NCBI GenBank assembly: GCA_025267735.1
Contig: CM046297.1
Location: 15,092,011 to 15,156,010 of the forward strand
Source: Mactra quadrangularis
Taxonomy: Eukaryota; Mollusca; Bivalvia; Venerida; Mactridae
Length of the DNA: 64,000 nt
Direction of reading: 5' to 3'
The notes beneath the pieces were generated by a model. It made no database searches. It saw only the letters and a list, made by a program, of their open reading frames with translations, and was not told the origin of the DNA. Positions 23,301 through 34,040 of this stretch are shown piece by piece (within the stretch, counting starts at the first letter, position 1; every line of letters begins with the position of its first letter). The position numbers and the translations under genes are program-made.

Positions 23301-26300
23301 AATAAACTTCTGAATAGACTTTTGAATGGACAGCTCTCTATTCGAAACTCTATAATAGACTTCTGCCTCATTCTGAACGCATTTACCGATTTTTTCGAAT
23401 AGACTTTGAATGGACATCTTTCTATTCGCTACTTTAAAATAGACGTCAGACACATTCTAAATGCGTATTTGCATATGATGTTGCGAATAGACTTCTGAAT
23501 AGACATTTGAATGGACAGCTGTGTATTTGCTACTGTTTGTTAGTTTGACTCATTCTGAACGCATTCACCAAATTTTGCGAATAGATTTCTGAATAGACTT
23601 TTGAATGGACAGCTCTCTATTCGAACTCTATAATAGATTTCTGACCCATTCTGGACGCATTCACCAGATTTTGCGAATAGACTTCTGAATAGACATTTAA
23701 ATGGACATCTGTCTATTTGCAACTTTAAAATAGACTACAGACAAATTCTTTATGCATATATATGATTTTGCGAATAGACTTCTGAATAGACTTTTGAATG
23801 GACAGCTGTCTATTTGAAAATCTATAAGAGAATTCTGACTCATTCCGAATGCATTCACCAGATATTGCAAATAGTCTTTTGAATAGACATTTGAATGGAT
23901 ATCTATCAATTCCCAACTTAATAATAGACTTCAGACACAGTCTTAAGGCACATATATATGTGAATAGACATCTTAATCATTAAGATTTCATTACTATGTT
24001 TTTGCGAATAAACTTCTGAATAGACTTTTGAAAGGACATTTGTCTCTTTGCGTATTCCACGAAAAGACTTTTAAATCTGTTTGATTGCATTACTGGTTTT
24101 TTTCGAATAGACTTCGGAATAGACTTTTGAATGGACATTTGTCTATTTATGTATTCTATGAAAAGACTTTTAAATATGTTTTATTGCACTAGTGATTTTT
24201 TTCGAATAGACTTCTGAATAGATTTCCGAATAGACAGCTGTCTTTCGGCATTTTGTGTACAGATTTTTGTACAGATATTTGAACTTTCCTATATCAATGT
24301 ATACAGTAAATGCGAATAGATTTCTGCATGAATAGATTTCTCAATACATAGCTGTCCATTGAGCGAATAGACTTTTGAATAGAGAATAGACAATAGATCG
24401 CTAACTTCACAGACCTAATCTTTAACTAGTCTCTGACGATCGTACGATGGTTGCAATTAATCGTAGAGAAGTCGCTAGTTGTCATTTGTAATCGTGGGTG
24501 GTCGTAAGACAATTCACTACTAATCGCACGATGATCTTACTACTTTGGAAAGACTACCTGCGACCGAGTGACAAGGACATCGGCGCCGACCAGTTGAAGA
24601 TTATTACAGACTTTCGAACGACGATCGTGCGACAGCCTAAGACCTTATAAGACCACTAGCGACCTGTTTGATCGCAAGGAGGTTTTTGTGCAAGCTCAAA
24701 AACCTCTCTGCGACTGAAATTGGTCGTGGGACCTAAATAAGATAACCTGCGACTGTCGAAAATCACCGATGACCGTCGTAAGACTTTTTAAGAATTCTTC
24801 GCGACCAGAGGTCACTGATGATCGTCAACTGGTCTTAAGTGGTCGTAAGCTCTAATGTGACTGGGGCTTAACATGCTAAAGGCTTAGCGTATGAACTTCT
24901 AGATCAACGCTCCTACATCATTGAACAAGACTTAACCATTAGAAACCTCATGATGATCTACGAAGATATGCTTCTGACTTCAGGAGTGAAACAAGTTATA
25001 ACGCCCGGCAAATAACTTGTTTGCAAGAAAAGCTAGTTTTCATTTTGCATGGTCGTGATAAGTTAATGTCAACTAACATGTTGCCTGCCTTTATGCTAAT
25101 TAGCAACAAAACATTGTTTTAACACTTAACCGCTCAGTCCCGCATTTTTACGTGTCTAAAACCTCTCCCCTCCAAAATTTGCGCCACAGCCTTGAAAATG
25201 GTGCTTTTTAACTAGATTTAGTGAATTTCACTAAAGGATAGTTGTCCCCAAAAAATGAGATTTTTTTCGCGCGCCTTCCCCATCAATAAATGTATCAGGG
25301 GGAATCCGAAGGGGGGTGTGCCCCTTTGTTGCTGGGGTTTGAAGGGGACGCAGCACCCCTCATCGCTAGAAAAAATCGGGGTCATTGAGTGCAGAGAAAT
25401 GGCGCCAAATGCTGATAAGAAAGCATGTTTTCAGTATCTGAAATGACCTGGCACTTTGGAAAATATTACAGTTTGAAATGCAAATGTGGGGTGGAAAAAG
25501 AGCGAAAATTGCATTTTGCCGTTTTTGCTCCGCCCCAGCGTTGCCATGGTAACTGGGATCGGGGCTCAACTTGGTTTTTCTGAATCCAGGAAATAACTTG
25601 GCCATGTTGCATATCTGTATGATAATTAGTAATGAAATTAGAGCATCTTTAAATAGCCCTAGCGCGTAATGGTGAAAAATAGCTACTTTTCAGACATGTC
25701 GCAACTAGTAAAAATATTTCATTAGTAGTACAATGTCTCGTTTCATACGCCATATTTCAGTGCAGTTTAGGCTATATAACCGCAAAAACTAAATTCCTCT
25801 AAACACACGTTTTCTACAGAATCCATGTTCGAAAGATAACCTTAGTTATAGCAATTATTTCATGACCCAACTCCACGAAATTTACTAGTGAGCTACCGTC
25901 TAAGTTTTCCGGGCGGGGGTTTGATAGTAAAGGAAAATACACAATTATAACCAATTTTATTCCAGAAACTAAAGAAAAAAGATTCATTCTTTTCTGGCCA
26001 ATTGTAGCAAAGGAAATTACAAACAACATTATGACGCCATTGCTTTCGTCAGCTATACATCCAGACTGCGTGCAATGTAAATGTTTAAATGTTTGTACAG
26101 CACCTTGGTACCTCGGCGTTTCAGGTAAGCTATGGTTAGCTCTAAATGTGGTATTGGAACCATTTGTTCTAAGTAAACAACGATCAGACACTACAGGTCG
26201 TCCACGTAAACATTGCGTATATAAACATAGCCATGTTCATTACACGTCAATATTTAGGGGTGAATTATTTTTACAATTTTTTAGTTAAGTTAGTTAACAC

Positions 26301-29300
26301 TTATTTTATGCACTTATCAGTGTATAAAATTAACAATGAGCACTTGTTCACTATTTAAAATAAATGTTAAAAGTAAAGTGGTATTTTTAAATCAGTAAAA
26401 TGCTGTCCATGCATTAGCTTATTTACCTATTTAGTGGACAAGTCCATTATTTAAAGTACAAAAACAAGCATGACCTAGAATACGACCTGTACAATAAAGT
26501 TCCTCTATAAACACTTCCTGGTTATTGCAAAATCATGCAAGTTTTGACAAATTTTAAGTTCCAAATGCTTAATTTGAGAAAAAAGGTTCCATTCCACTAT
26601 TAAGACCAACAATTTTAATTGTTCTTATAGTTTTCAATTAGCAATTACCACCATATAGTGGAACATAAATGTACATTATTGTATTTAAATATGGAATCAT
26701 ACATGAAATTCACTATTTTCACTAAACAACAAATAAATTGTAGGTTTTATCTTTAATAACATCGATGATGAATGCATTTTGTACATGTATATAGATTATA
26801 GTTGCACTACTAAAAGATACAACGAATTTAGGCAATGTAAGGGACTCGAACCAGCGTGTGGACTGACTGCTCCACGATTACTAGATTCTAATTCAACCTC
26901 GTAATCGCTCGGTTGCGGCGTCAATTTGTTTGTGGTACAAGGTAATCATGAGATGTGAACAAACATAACAGAAAATGAAGTGACTTTTCTCTGTAAAGGT
27001 GACACTCAAGACTTAAAAGAATGAAAATTATGACGCTCGAATCGAATACATTGTGGGAAATTATTTTACTTGGATTTGCAATACATGTATTTAATAGGAT
27101 AACCTTGTCCACACAAACATGGCTTGTATCATTTTTCTTTGTTCTTTTTTACAGACAAAGATATATGTGGTACACAAGTATGGAACTCAATTAATTGTGC
27201 AGGTGATGTTTAAAAACAATTCAATTTAATTTAAGAGTCAACGGTTTTGTTTTCGGCTAATTTACTTTTCCTCAGGTACCGGTTTCAATTGTTCTTCAGT
27301 TCGATCCTACGGTCCCGAACCCCCCTGGAAAACGTCTATAGGAATGCACTGGAACCGAATGAGGTAAAAAAATGGGGTAAATATTTTTGGCCTCAGATCA
27401 ACGTTTTTTATAATGTAGGGCTATACATCATGCATTTTTCGGTTGAAAGAACTTTTTTCTCTAGAACAAGGTCGAATGTGCTTCAGCACTTGTCTGGTCT
27501 AGATCAATGGAGAAAATGTGCCACAACCACAACCGGGAACACTTCCGATTGCCAGGGAAGACGTTTACGGATGTGGCATATTTGCTGACTCGTCTAGACC
27601 ATGGAAGCGACTGAGGCCAAATAATGACCAAACCCAGATAAAGTGTTTTTCAGCCCGAAAAAATCCCCTTATGTATACATCAGGGATAAAGTCGATTTTG
27701 GGAGAAATCCCCCCCCCCCCGTTTTGGGCCTCAGTGGGCCTGAATGGGCCCTAGGGCATCCGCGTAGACGTATTTTAGGAGAAATTTCGGGTTCTAAAAT
27801 GAATACAAAATGAAACGAAGACAAAAACATGTGCAGCTTATTGCACGGGAATTTTTTGCTCAACCTTTAAGCAGTGTATATTGTATATAGAAATAACTTC
27901 AGATGTATACATCTGGGAAAAATCGATTTTCAGGCAAAAATTCCCCCCCCCCCCCCCCCGTTTTTGGCTTCAATCGGCCTCAGGGCATCCGCATAGACGT
28001 ATTTAGGCGGAATTTCGGGCATAAACCGGCAATCGTGGCCAAAAATGGAAATTTACGCATAATCGCGACTACCCCTATAGGGACTATGTGAGGCCTAAAA
28101 ACGGGCCACCTGGCCCCCGGAAGGGCCTCAGGTACCGGTTGTGGCACATTTCCTGGTTCGTCTGGACCATAGGAAGCGACTGAGGCCCAAATGGAACCAG
28201 TTTCTGAGAAAATTTCCACCGAATTAAATCTCATTAAATGTATTACTCTTGATCTTCTTTTACCCATCAGGCTTTATTTTAGTGCCGTATTTAGTGCATA
28301 GATGTAAAAGGGTATGTGAAAGGCATGTGTGTTTAGCACCTCAAATGCAGGCTTATACCCAAATAGGTCTATGCTGATGCCATGGTTCCTATTGAGGCAA
28401 ATAATGGAGGGCCTTAGTCACTTTCTATGGTCCTAAAGAGTGTGTGAATGTGCCATATGGCCTAACCCAAGGTTATTTCATGGACCCATTTCAAGGGCCG
28501 TGTATAATCCATATACAGGTACGCAAAATTATGTGTTAATTTGTATATACATGTATCACCTCAAATGCGGGTAAAATCCCAAAATTCTGCTGAAATATGT
28601 CCATGCGGAGACCAGACCCTTTGGATGTATAATCCAAAAAACGGGGGTTAAATTTAGGGCCAAGTAAGAGCTTTTTTACAACTGAGGTGATGTCGATTCG
28701 TATTTAGAGAAGCCTGTATTTCCAAGGTGTAGATTTCTCAGACTTAAATGTACATGTATGCATATTTTATTTATTAGGTGTGACACAAACTCCATCTACG
28801 ACCACAGTGGCACCAGTAACTGCAGTAGCTAATGGAATATTATTTACTCAAAAGCCAACACCAAAAACAACTGTGAAAAGTGGGTATAAAATTTCACTTC
28901 TTTGCAGCCCGCTGCAAACCCAGTCTCAAAGATGTCTTTTTCACCCTTGACCTTGTGTTGAATGACTATCACTATTGCAGTATAAATCACAGACTTAGCG
29001 GGAAACGGTCGTGACAGAATATATAAGAGTGAGTTTTGCACTAAACCCGTGAAATGTATTTAGTAATACATTGAATTTGAAAGCTCTTAAATTGTTTATT
29101 CGGAAAACGACGTGGTAAATGATTGAGCAATCGCCTAGGCATTTGGAATTAATGAAAATTGTGCTTGGCAATGAACAAAATCGACATACAGTTCTTTTCC
29201 AATTAAAATAAGTACAAAAAACCCAACAGCTTTTGTAGTAGAGAAGGTCGTTTTGAATTGAATTTGTTGCATGTGTCCACACCACTAACTTAAATCAGCA

Positions 29301-32300
29301 CTGGACATTCGGTTATTTCACTGCACCAAATCAAAGTTTACTGGACCAAAAAAAACTTTCTCATCAGTTTAAATAATGCAGTGCACATTTATGATTTAGA
29401 ACAATTCATCCTGAAAATGAATTAACAATACAATGTACAGTAAAAGTTCATTCTCTCGAACACCACCAGCTCAAATTAATTGACTGTGAGTCGAACACAT
29501 TGTCTGGCACCGATCAATTTCCCTTCTATATCTATATAAAACAACCTCTTCTGAGTCGAACAGGACAGGGTCGAACATGTATTAACAATAAATGATGTTT
29601 TACTGACGGCGGTTTTAATGGACTTGGTCCTTAGTCCATCGGCAAAATTCAAAGCCTGTACACTACTCTCCAAAAGTTCTTTCACAGTACAAATAATTGA
29701 GTTGCTACAAATGCCAAGTTCAATATTGCAGAATTATTATATCATTGTTTATTCAGTTCATTATTCATGCCATTGAAACAAAATTTCCATGAGTACATTT
29801 CATTTTCTAGTTGCAGCAGAAGTTATCTATTAACCACCAAAACTGTGATAATTGTATCACAATGTACAAAATCAAGTTTGAGATATTTTTATAATTTCCC
29901 ATCTAAAAGAAAAGTGTACTGATTTCAAAAGCAAAATTAAAATTCATTTATCAATAATTTGCTTTTCCAATTTTTAAAAACTCTTTTGATACAATCTACA
30001 CACTGGCACCAGAGTCCATATCTAATAAAATATTGAGTACGTCTTTATGATATATATTGTTCCTTGTGCATACATACATGTACACTACCTAATATTATAT
30101 AATATTATAATGATTGTATAGATCTAGTTATAACTCGTACACGGTAATGAATACGGGAGCGATTTTTAATTGTGTTTGTTGGCAAAATATTATATGTGTG
30201 TGAATAAATTAAAGAATGTGAGGACTCTGGTGCCAGTGAATCTACATTATAAATTTGTGAAGGAACTTTTGGAGGGCAGAGTATAATGTAAGTCACTAGC
30301 TATTCAATCTCCGTAAACAGACATCCTGTAGAGCGTTGTCGTACAGGATCTCTAAGGTCTCAATGGAGGGTCACGTCAAGATGACCTTTATATCGACCAA
30401 TCAATGCGTAGCTTTTGTCTAGATGAAACATTATTAATAACATTTTGACTTTGTAATTTCTATTTTTAAACCAAGGTTTGCGAGCTAATTGAATAGCATA
30501 TTATTCACAATCTGCGATTGGACGGCTCATTTCAAATTGCATGACGTAGATGATGTTAACAAGTTACTAATCATAACAATTTCATCATAAATATTATATC
30601 AGAAAAAGGCCATCTGAACTTGGCCCTCGTTTGAAAACGGCCAGATCTAAATTAGCGAGTAGGAAATTTTAGATTGGGTTTTAATCAGATTGCTAGGTAT
30701 TCACATTGATATTGGTCTTTAATTTGATACATTAATTTCGATTTGTAAAAGGTTGTGACAGAATGTGTACTATAGGCTCAATGGCTAGAGGACAACCTAT
30801 GTCCAGTAACATCACATCAATGTGTTTTAGCGGAAATAGATCTGGAAATGAGGCCCTACCAACCGTATGCTGTGGACTACAATCTGTCTCACAATGGAAA
30901 ATGGGTGCTAAGGTTTGCACAGTTCTATAATTAACCTTAAACTCCTTTTTCATTAAGATATTTTCACTTATTTTTGTGTTGGGTTCAACACGGTAGAAAC
31001 ACATTGTATAGGTTATACCACAATGGTCAGTCCACCTACTCACTGTTCCTGGAAAGGCTAAATCTCTGAATTTACCTCTTAACCAACAAGGCACATACTT
31101 CCGTCAGTGACTGACTACCCCCCTACGTGATTTATAATCAGTGGCATATACATTAATCCTGCTGATTTAAATACTCACTACAGTATTTCTGTACCTACTA
31201 TCAATAAAAATAGTTGTCAGTATACATTGTATATGTACATGAATCATTGAACAATTATATATAAGTATTAATTAAATCAGTAGGGTTATTGTATGCGCCA
31301 CTGACAGTTTAATGAAATCTAACAATACATTACCTGGTTATTTTGACAGGTGACAGATGCATGTAATTCAGGGGACATAACCTACTCACCAGTGGCAGCG
31401 TTTGTAAATGGAGCTTACGTACCCGGTAGTGCTGGAATCTTAGTGGAATGTAAGACTAACACCTTCCAGGTAATATATGTACTATACTTATTGCTGGCTT
31501 AGCGCAAAACAGTCATAACTCAATTTAAAAGAGTGAGTTACGACCATTTTGCACCAAGCCTGCTATATTAATATATTGTGAGAATCTGCCTGGAAAAAGA
31601 TGAGTTTCAACGGTGAAAACAAACCATCTTCTCCCATCGGTGATTTATATTTAACATCGTTGTCTTATCCGAGGCATATCAGTGATATTGGTCATAGACA
31701 ATAGACACTTGTCAATCCGTAATTTGTTTAAATTTTTTACCGATCAAGAATTTTAAACATTTTAAACATACTGATCGCTCGTTTTCACTAATTAAACTCA
31801 TATTTTCTCAAGCTTGTGATAAGTGATAAATTGGCAGCTCATATTAATCAAAGATGTCGAAGCTAAATTGGTGTTTGATGGTTGCTGTCTTAATGGGAAA
31901 AAACAAACAACACATCTATGCCATGTGTATTGTCCGTTTTTTCTCAACTGTCAAAGCTTGAATAATTTCACGGTGACTGAATGCATTGTTTTTGTACTGG
32001 CAGCCTAATTGTTATTAAAAATATCTTGACTAAAACATATCATACGGCATAAGCAGCTTTACTCGATTATAATGCACATTTTCGGAAACTCATAGATGTA
32101 TTACGAATTTACGACAATAATTTTAACCAACGCATTCACTGTGAAATTATTCATGCTTTGACAGTTGAGAAAAAATGAACAATAACTGGGCCCTAAGTTA
32201 ACATACTGTCTTAGCCCTACAAGAACTGAGCCAAAATGCATGTACGTCTTTTCTATTTCAGTTGGCATCACAGACTTGTAACAAAGGTCCAGCTCTGGCT

Positions 32301-32348
32301 GACGTAACTACTCACCAGGGGGCGTACTATGTCATAGAACAATTATAG
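14132..32348 (+). CDS. Secreted cysteine-rich protein, six exons, 197 residues, family unknown
   Basis: Exons are 14132-14207, 27155-27202, 28778-28879, 30752-30912, 31350-31469 and 32262-32348 (stop TAG). Every junction has AG/GT, and the phases chain exactly (1,1,1,0,0) to 594 nt. Residues 1-25 form a signal peptide (MVTNIRCLVLVALCLYVAYG, then NEVKA). The mature part has ten cysteines (30, 40, 77, 81, 100, 115, 116, 134, 162, 175), enough for five disulfides. A Thr/Pro/Ser-rich linker (44-75) separates the first pair from the rest, and there is one N-glycosylation sequon, NIT (95-97). There is no transmembrane segment or known motif, so I assign no function. Intron 1 (12.9 kb) hosts the giant foldback element; the other introns hold MITEs and SINEs. 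Weakest points: the purine-rich exon 4 acceptor and the GTGATG, GTGGGT and GTTTGC donors. Confidence 0.82.
14938..15240. pseudogene. Possible coding remnants of the parent transposon, left arm only
   Basis: On the + strand, ATG at 14974 opens MADAPRRLQMIQLRMHLQQE... to a stop near 15120. On the - strand, ATG at 15134-15136 opens a basic peptide, MPPKKSKCKGKVKKGPDTT.... The two point toward each other and overlap. That is what an internal deletion joining the two 5' coding ends of an autonomous two-gene transposon would leave. The right arm lacks this segment. The origin is inference. Confidence 0.3.
15265..19775 (+). repeat. 97-bp satellite array, left arm (~46 copies)
   Basis: The monomer is about 97 bp (e.g. 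AGTCTATTCGCAAAATCATG at 15841 and the next copy at 15938). It contains TGTCCATTCAAA, GTCTATTCAGAAGTCTATTC and GTTGCGAATAGAC. Alternating variants (AATGTGTCTAAAGTCTACTA versus AATGAGTCAGAAGTCTTTTA) give a dimeric texture. Larger blocks are duplicated, e.g. around 16500-16720 and 16990-17200. Ninety-seven is not a multiple of three, so the many short frames (…CPFKSLFRSLFAK…) shift at every copy and are not proteins. Confidence 0.95.
19776..20619. other. Core of the giant foldback element
   Basis: Non-satellite DNA between the two arms. It contains a (TA)n microsatellite at 20312-20346 and a nested 72-bp M9 MITE. A 69-codon frame (19884-20093) has no recognisable domain. Nothing here looks like a transposase. 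Confidence 0.6.
20351..20422. mobile_element. 72-bp M9-family palindromic MITE with exact 9-bp TSD
   Basis: CATTCGGAACTACCTCGGCG at the left mirrors CGCCGAGGTCGTTCCGAATG at the right. ATATAATGT flanks both sides (20342-20350 and 20423-20431), a perfect 9-bp TSD. It shares termini with 9770-10165 and 63545-63895. A 9-bp TSD fits Mutator-like elements or some Merlin-like families. Confidence 0.88.
20620..24400 (-). repeat. 97-bp satellite array, right arm (~39 copies, inverted)
   Basis: Same monomer as 15265-19775 on the opposite strand (GATTTTGCGAATAGACTTCT, then GAATAGAC.TTTGAATGGACA). Rare variant units keep mirrored positions. The unit with AAAAGACTTTTAAATCTGTT lies at the outer end here (about 24062), as its complement does near 15490 in the left arm. 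Confidence 0.95.
24872..27154. other. Remainder of intron 1 of the secreted-protein gene
   Basis: No exon recognised. 25140-25230 (ACGTGTCTAAAACC...GATTTAGTGAATTTCAC) resembles 33390-33470, marking a diffuse dispersed repeat. 25013-25040 shares GCCCGGCAAATAACTTG with 8262. Frames at 25814-26191 (-) and 26031-26288 (+) lack splice or family support. Confidence 0.45.
27500..28200. repeat. Repeat D pair with poly(C) tracts, intron 2
   Basis: Two related stretches each run TGTATACATC.GGGA, TCGATTTT, a C homopolymer (27711-27720 and 27943-27959), TTTTGG, GGGCATCCGC.TAGACGTATTT and GGAATTTCGGG. GAAGCGACTGAGGCC occurs at 27605 and 28170. The second stretch extends into TAAACCGGCAATCGTGGCC. No coding role. 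Confidence 0.7.
30001..30238. mobile_element. hAT-like MITE with exact 8-bp TSD, intron 3
   Basis: The TIRs are CACTGGCACCAGAGTCC and GGACTCTGGTGCCAGTG, perfect complements over 17 bp. AATCTACA flanks both ends (29993-30000, 30239-30246). The element is 238 bp, AT-rich inside and non-coding. Confidence 0.93.
30306..30692 (+). repeat. Dispersed repeat E, copy 1, intron 3
   Basis: Collinear with 50883-51262 in the same orientation: ATCCTGTAGAGCGTTGTCGT with a small hairpin, TCAATGGAGGGTCACGTCAA, GATTGGACGGCTCATTTCAA, CCAGATCTAAATTAGCGAGT and TTTTAGATTGGGTTTTAATC. No TSD established. It ends about 60 bp before exon 4. Confidence 0.85.
30972..31138 (-). mobile_element. SINE family B, partial, intron 4
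   Basis: Body sequence TTGGGTTCAACACGGTAGAA, CACATTGTATAGGTTATACC, CCTGGAAAGGCTAAATCTCT and CGTCAGTGACTGAC is shared with 40585-40880, 42526-42841, 48668-48893 and 51307-51497. The tRNA-like head is missing; a MITE begins where it should continue. Confidence 0.8.
31139..31303. mobile_element. MITE with CAGTGGCRYATA termini, intron 4
   Basis: CAGTGGCATATACATTAATC and CTGCTGATTTAAATAC at the left mirror GTATTAATTAAATCAGTAGG and ATGCGCCACTG at the right. A shorter member lies at 36003-36110. The termini are hAT-like; no TSD is preserved. It ends about 46 bp before exon 5. Confidence 0.75.
31494..31561. mobile_element. Tiny palindromic MITE, intron 5
   Basis: GGCTTAGCGCAAAACAGTCA and TAACTCA pair with TGAGTTACGACC and ATTTTGCACCAAGCC around a short loop. 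A sister copy lies at 33183-33250 (GGCTTAGAGCAAAACAGGCG...TTGCACTTAGCC). Confidence 0.72.
32036..32190 (+). repeat. Dispersed repeat R, copy 2, intron 5
   Basis: GGCATAAGCAGCTTTACTCG, AATGCACATTTTC, CACTGTGAAATTATTC and TTTGACAGTTGAGA match 2990-3115 in order. Confidence 0.75.
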
Positions 32349-32396
32349 ACATATTTACCATGAAAAAGGCATAAGTTCTCATCGATACATTGGAAA

Positions 32397-32402
32397 AATA
32401 AA
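32397..32402 (+). terminator. Polyadenylation signal of the secreted-protein gene
   Basis: AATAAA lies 49 bp after the TAG at 32346-32348, the expected place for the cleavage signal of a short 3' UTR. Confidence 0.6.
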
Positions 32403-32689
32403 TATAATATTTTAAGCATTATTTTTGTGACTTTATCATTTTATTAGACACAATAATGACGATAGTATTTGACAACTGAATATGGAAGTACTATGTTAAT
32501 TGGTTATATTTAAATTTGCAAAAACTTTAACCTTGATTTTGAATGTTTTCTAAGTGAAAAAGGGGCAAAGCTCCTATAACATTGCGACTTAATATCCTGT
32601 ATGTGTATTAGCAAATAAGGTTGAAATTGTCCCGATGCATATTCCTTTTTAATCATATGCTACACTCGGCTCACTTGGTAAACCATGTA

Positions 32690-32864
32690 CAGTCAGATCT
32701 CGATACAACAACATCGTTCGTTTCCAAGAAATGTGTAGTTATAACGCATATGTCAGTGTAATGAGTTATTTCGACCATGTACATGTTGGTATTGGTTCCC
32801 ATAAAATATGTCAGTATAACGAGAATGTCGTTGTTACGGATGTTGTTGTATTGAGATCTGACTG
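32690..32864. mobile_element. Tc1/mariner- or pogo-like MITE with TA TSD
   Basis: CAGTCAGATCTCGATACAAC at the left mirrors TTGTATTGAGATCTGACTG at the right, and TA flanks both ends (32688-32689, 32865-32866). CAGTC...CTCG-type termini with TA duplication are typical of pogo/Tigger derivatives. 175 bp, non-coding. Confidence 0.88.
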
Positions 32865-33725
32865 TACTAGTTAAGATTATATTTTAAGCCTAATAAATAT
32901 ATACCAAGATATGTTCACTTGGGCAAGTTTATCGGATAACTGATATAATAAATAATCAAGGGCAAATTTAATATTGTTTACCAATAAACAAAAATAAATA
33001 TAAAAACAAAAACAATAACAATAATGGTGTCTATCATCATGGGCATTTATTCATACATGTAATATTTATAATATATAAAATTATTAATAGGACAGAATAT
33101 TTAAAACTGTCCCAAGTATAACATACATCATTTATACACAGTCATTCTTAATTAATACATCATAAACACTCTACTATTTTGCAGGCTTAGAGCAAAACAG
33201 GCGTAACTCACTCTTCTCTTAACTTGAGTTACAATCATTTTGCACTTAGCCCACCATTTGATTATGGATTTTTATTTCATGATCTAGACTATTAGATATT
33301 TTCTTTTTTTGTCATACCAAGACAAACAGCATACTGGTCATAAATTGTCTAAGCTATTAATTCAACCCCTAACTAGTAAATCCTGTTTATTACGTGTCTG
33401 GATCCCTTCAAAATGGTCACCACAGGACTTAAAATAAGTGTTTTTAATTGGATTTAGTGAAATTCACCTGATGAAATTCACACCCTAAAATAATCATGTA
33501 TTCCACTTTAATTAGATAGAAATTATGAAAGCAAAATGCATTTCATAATACAATGTACATAGACAAAAAACAATTCCAGCTAAGAATATTAAGGCATTCC
33601 ATTGATGAGAATCACCTATCGTTTATACATGTATGATTTAGCTAAGCCCATAATAACAATAAAGATTTTAAACCACTCTTGTGTATAAGAAACATGGAAA
33701 ATTTTGTACTTAGCTCTGAATTTGA

Positions 33726-34040
33726 TTAACAAGAAATGTAATGTGGAAACCACATTAAAGTCGGATGTAAAAACTTTAACACAAAAATTACAAAGGAAAA
33801 TAATCCATATTAAAGCCAGGTAGAGTTGTGGTTACTGTCTATTTCTGTTCATCATTTGGTATGTTATCATTGTATGAAGTTTCATAAAGATCTGACAATA
33901 AATGGCAGAAATACATGTATATGCTAAATTGAAACTTTACTAAAATTGTTAACGACACCAGTTGCCTGACTGCCCATGTTTCGCCAAACTATTAGCCGAT
34001 TTTTTTCGTTGAAAAATCTGGCTAAAAAATATTGTTTTGT
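33726..34040 (+). repeat. Dispersed repeat F, copy 1
   Basis: Collinear with 40144-40450: AATGTAATGTGGAAACCACA, GTATGTTATCATTGTATGAA, AAGATCTGACAATAAATGGC and CATGTTTCGCCAAACTATT. It contains a short hairpin, TGTGGAAACCACA. Confidence 0.82.

Larger units (their letters stand above)
14520..24867. mobile_element. Giant foldback transposon carrying inverted satellite arms, TTAA-flanked
   Basis: The left terminus GACCCCAGTCACACTGGAGC is mirrored by the right terminus GCTCTAATGTGACTGGGGC, and TTAA abuts both ends (14516-14519, 24868-24871). Inside each end, 400-700 bp of subterminal DNA repeats CGTACGA/CGACC-type motifs. Next come satellite arms in opposite orientation (15265-19775 and 20620-24400) around a core of about 0.8 kb. 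The sequences just outside the arrays also mirror (GGTCTGTGAAGTTAGC at 15250, its complement at 24396). TTAA suggests a Kolobok or piggyBac-type origin. PIF/Harbinger (3-bp TWA) cannot be excluded. No transposase is encoded, so it is non-autonomous. Confidence 0.85.

Noticed and set aside
15781..23916. Dozens of 60-120-codon frames reading CPFKSLFRSLFAK-type peptides on both strands
   Set aside because: They are translations of a 97-bp satellite. The period is not a multiple of three, the frame shifts every unit, and the same peptide appears on opposite strands in the two arms.
26821..26930. tRNA-Ser-like sequence on the minus strand with B box GGTTCGAGTCCC
   Set aside because: The T stem does not pair properly and no matching acceptor stem is visible. 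At best it is an old SINE head.
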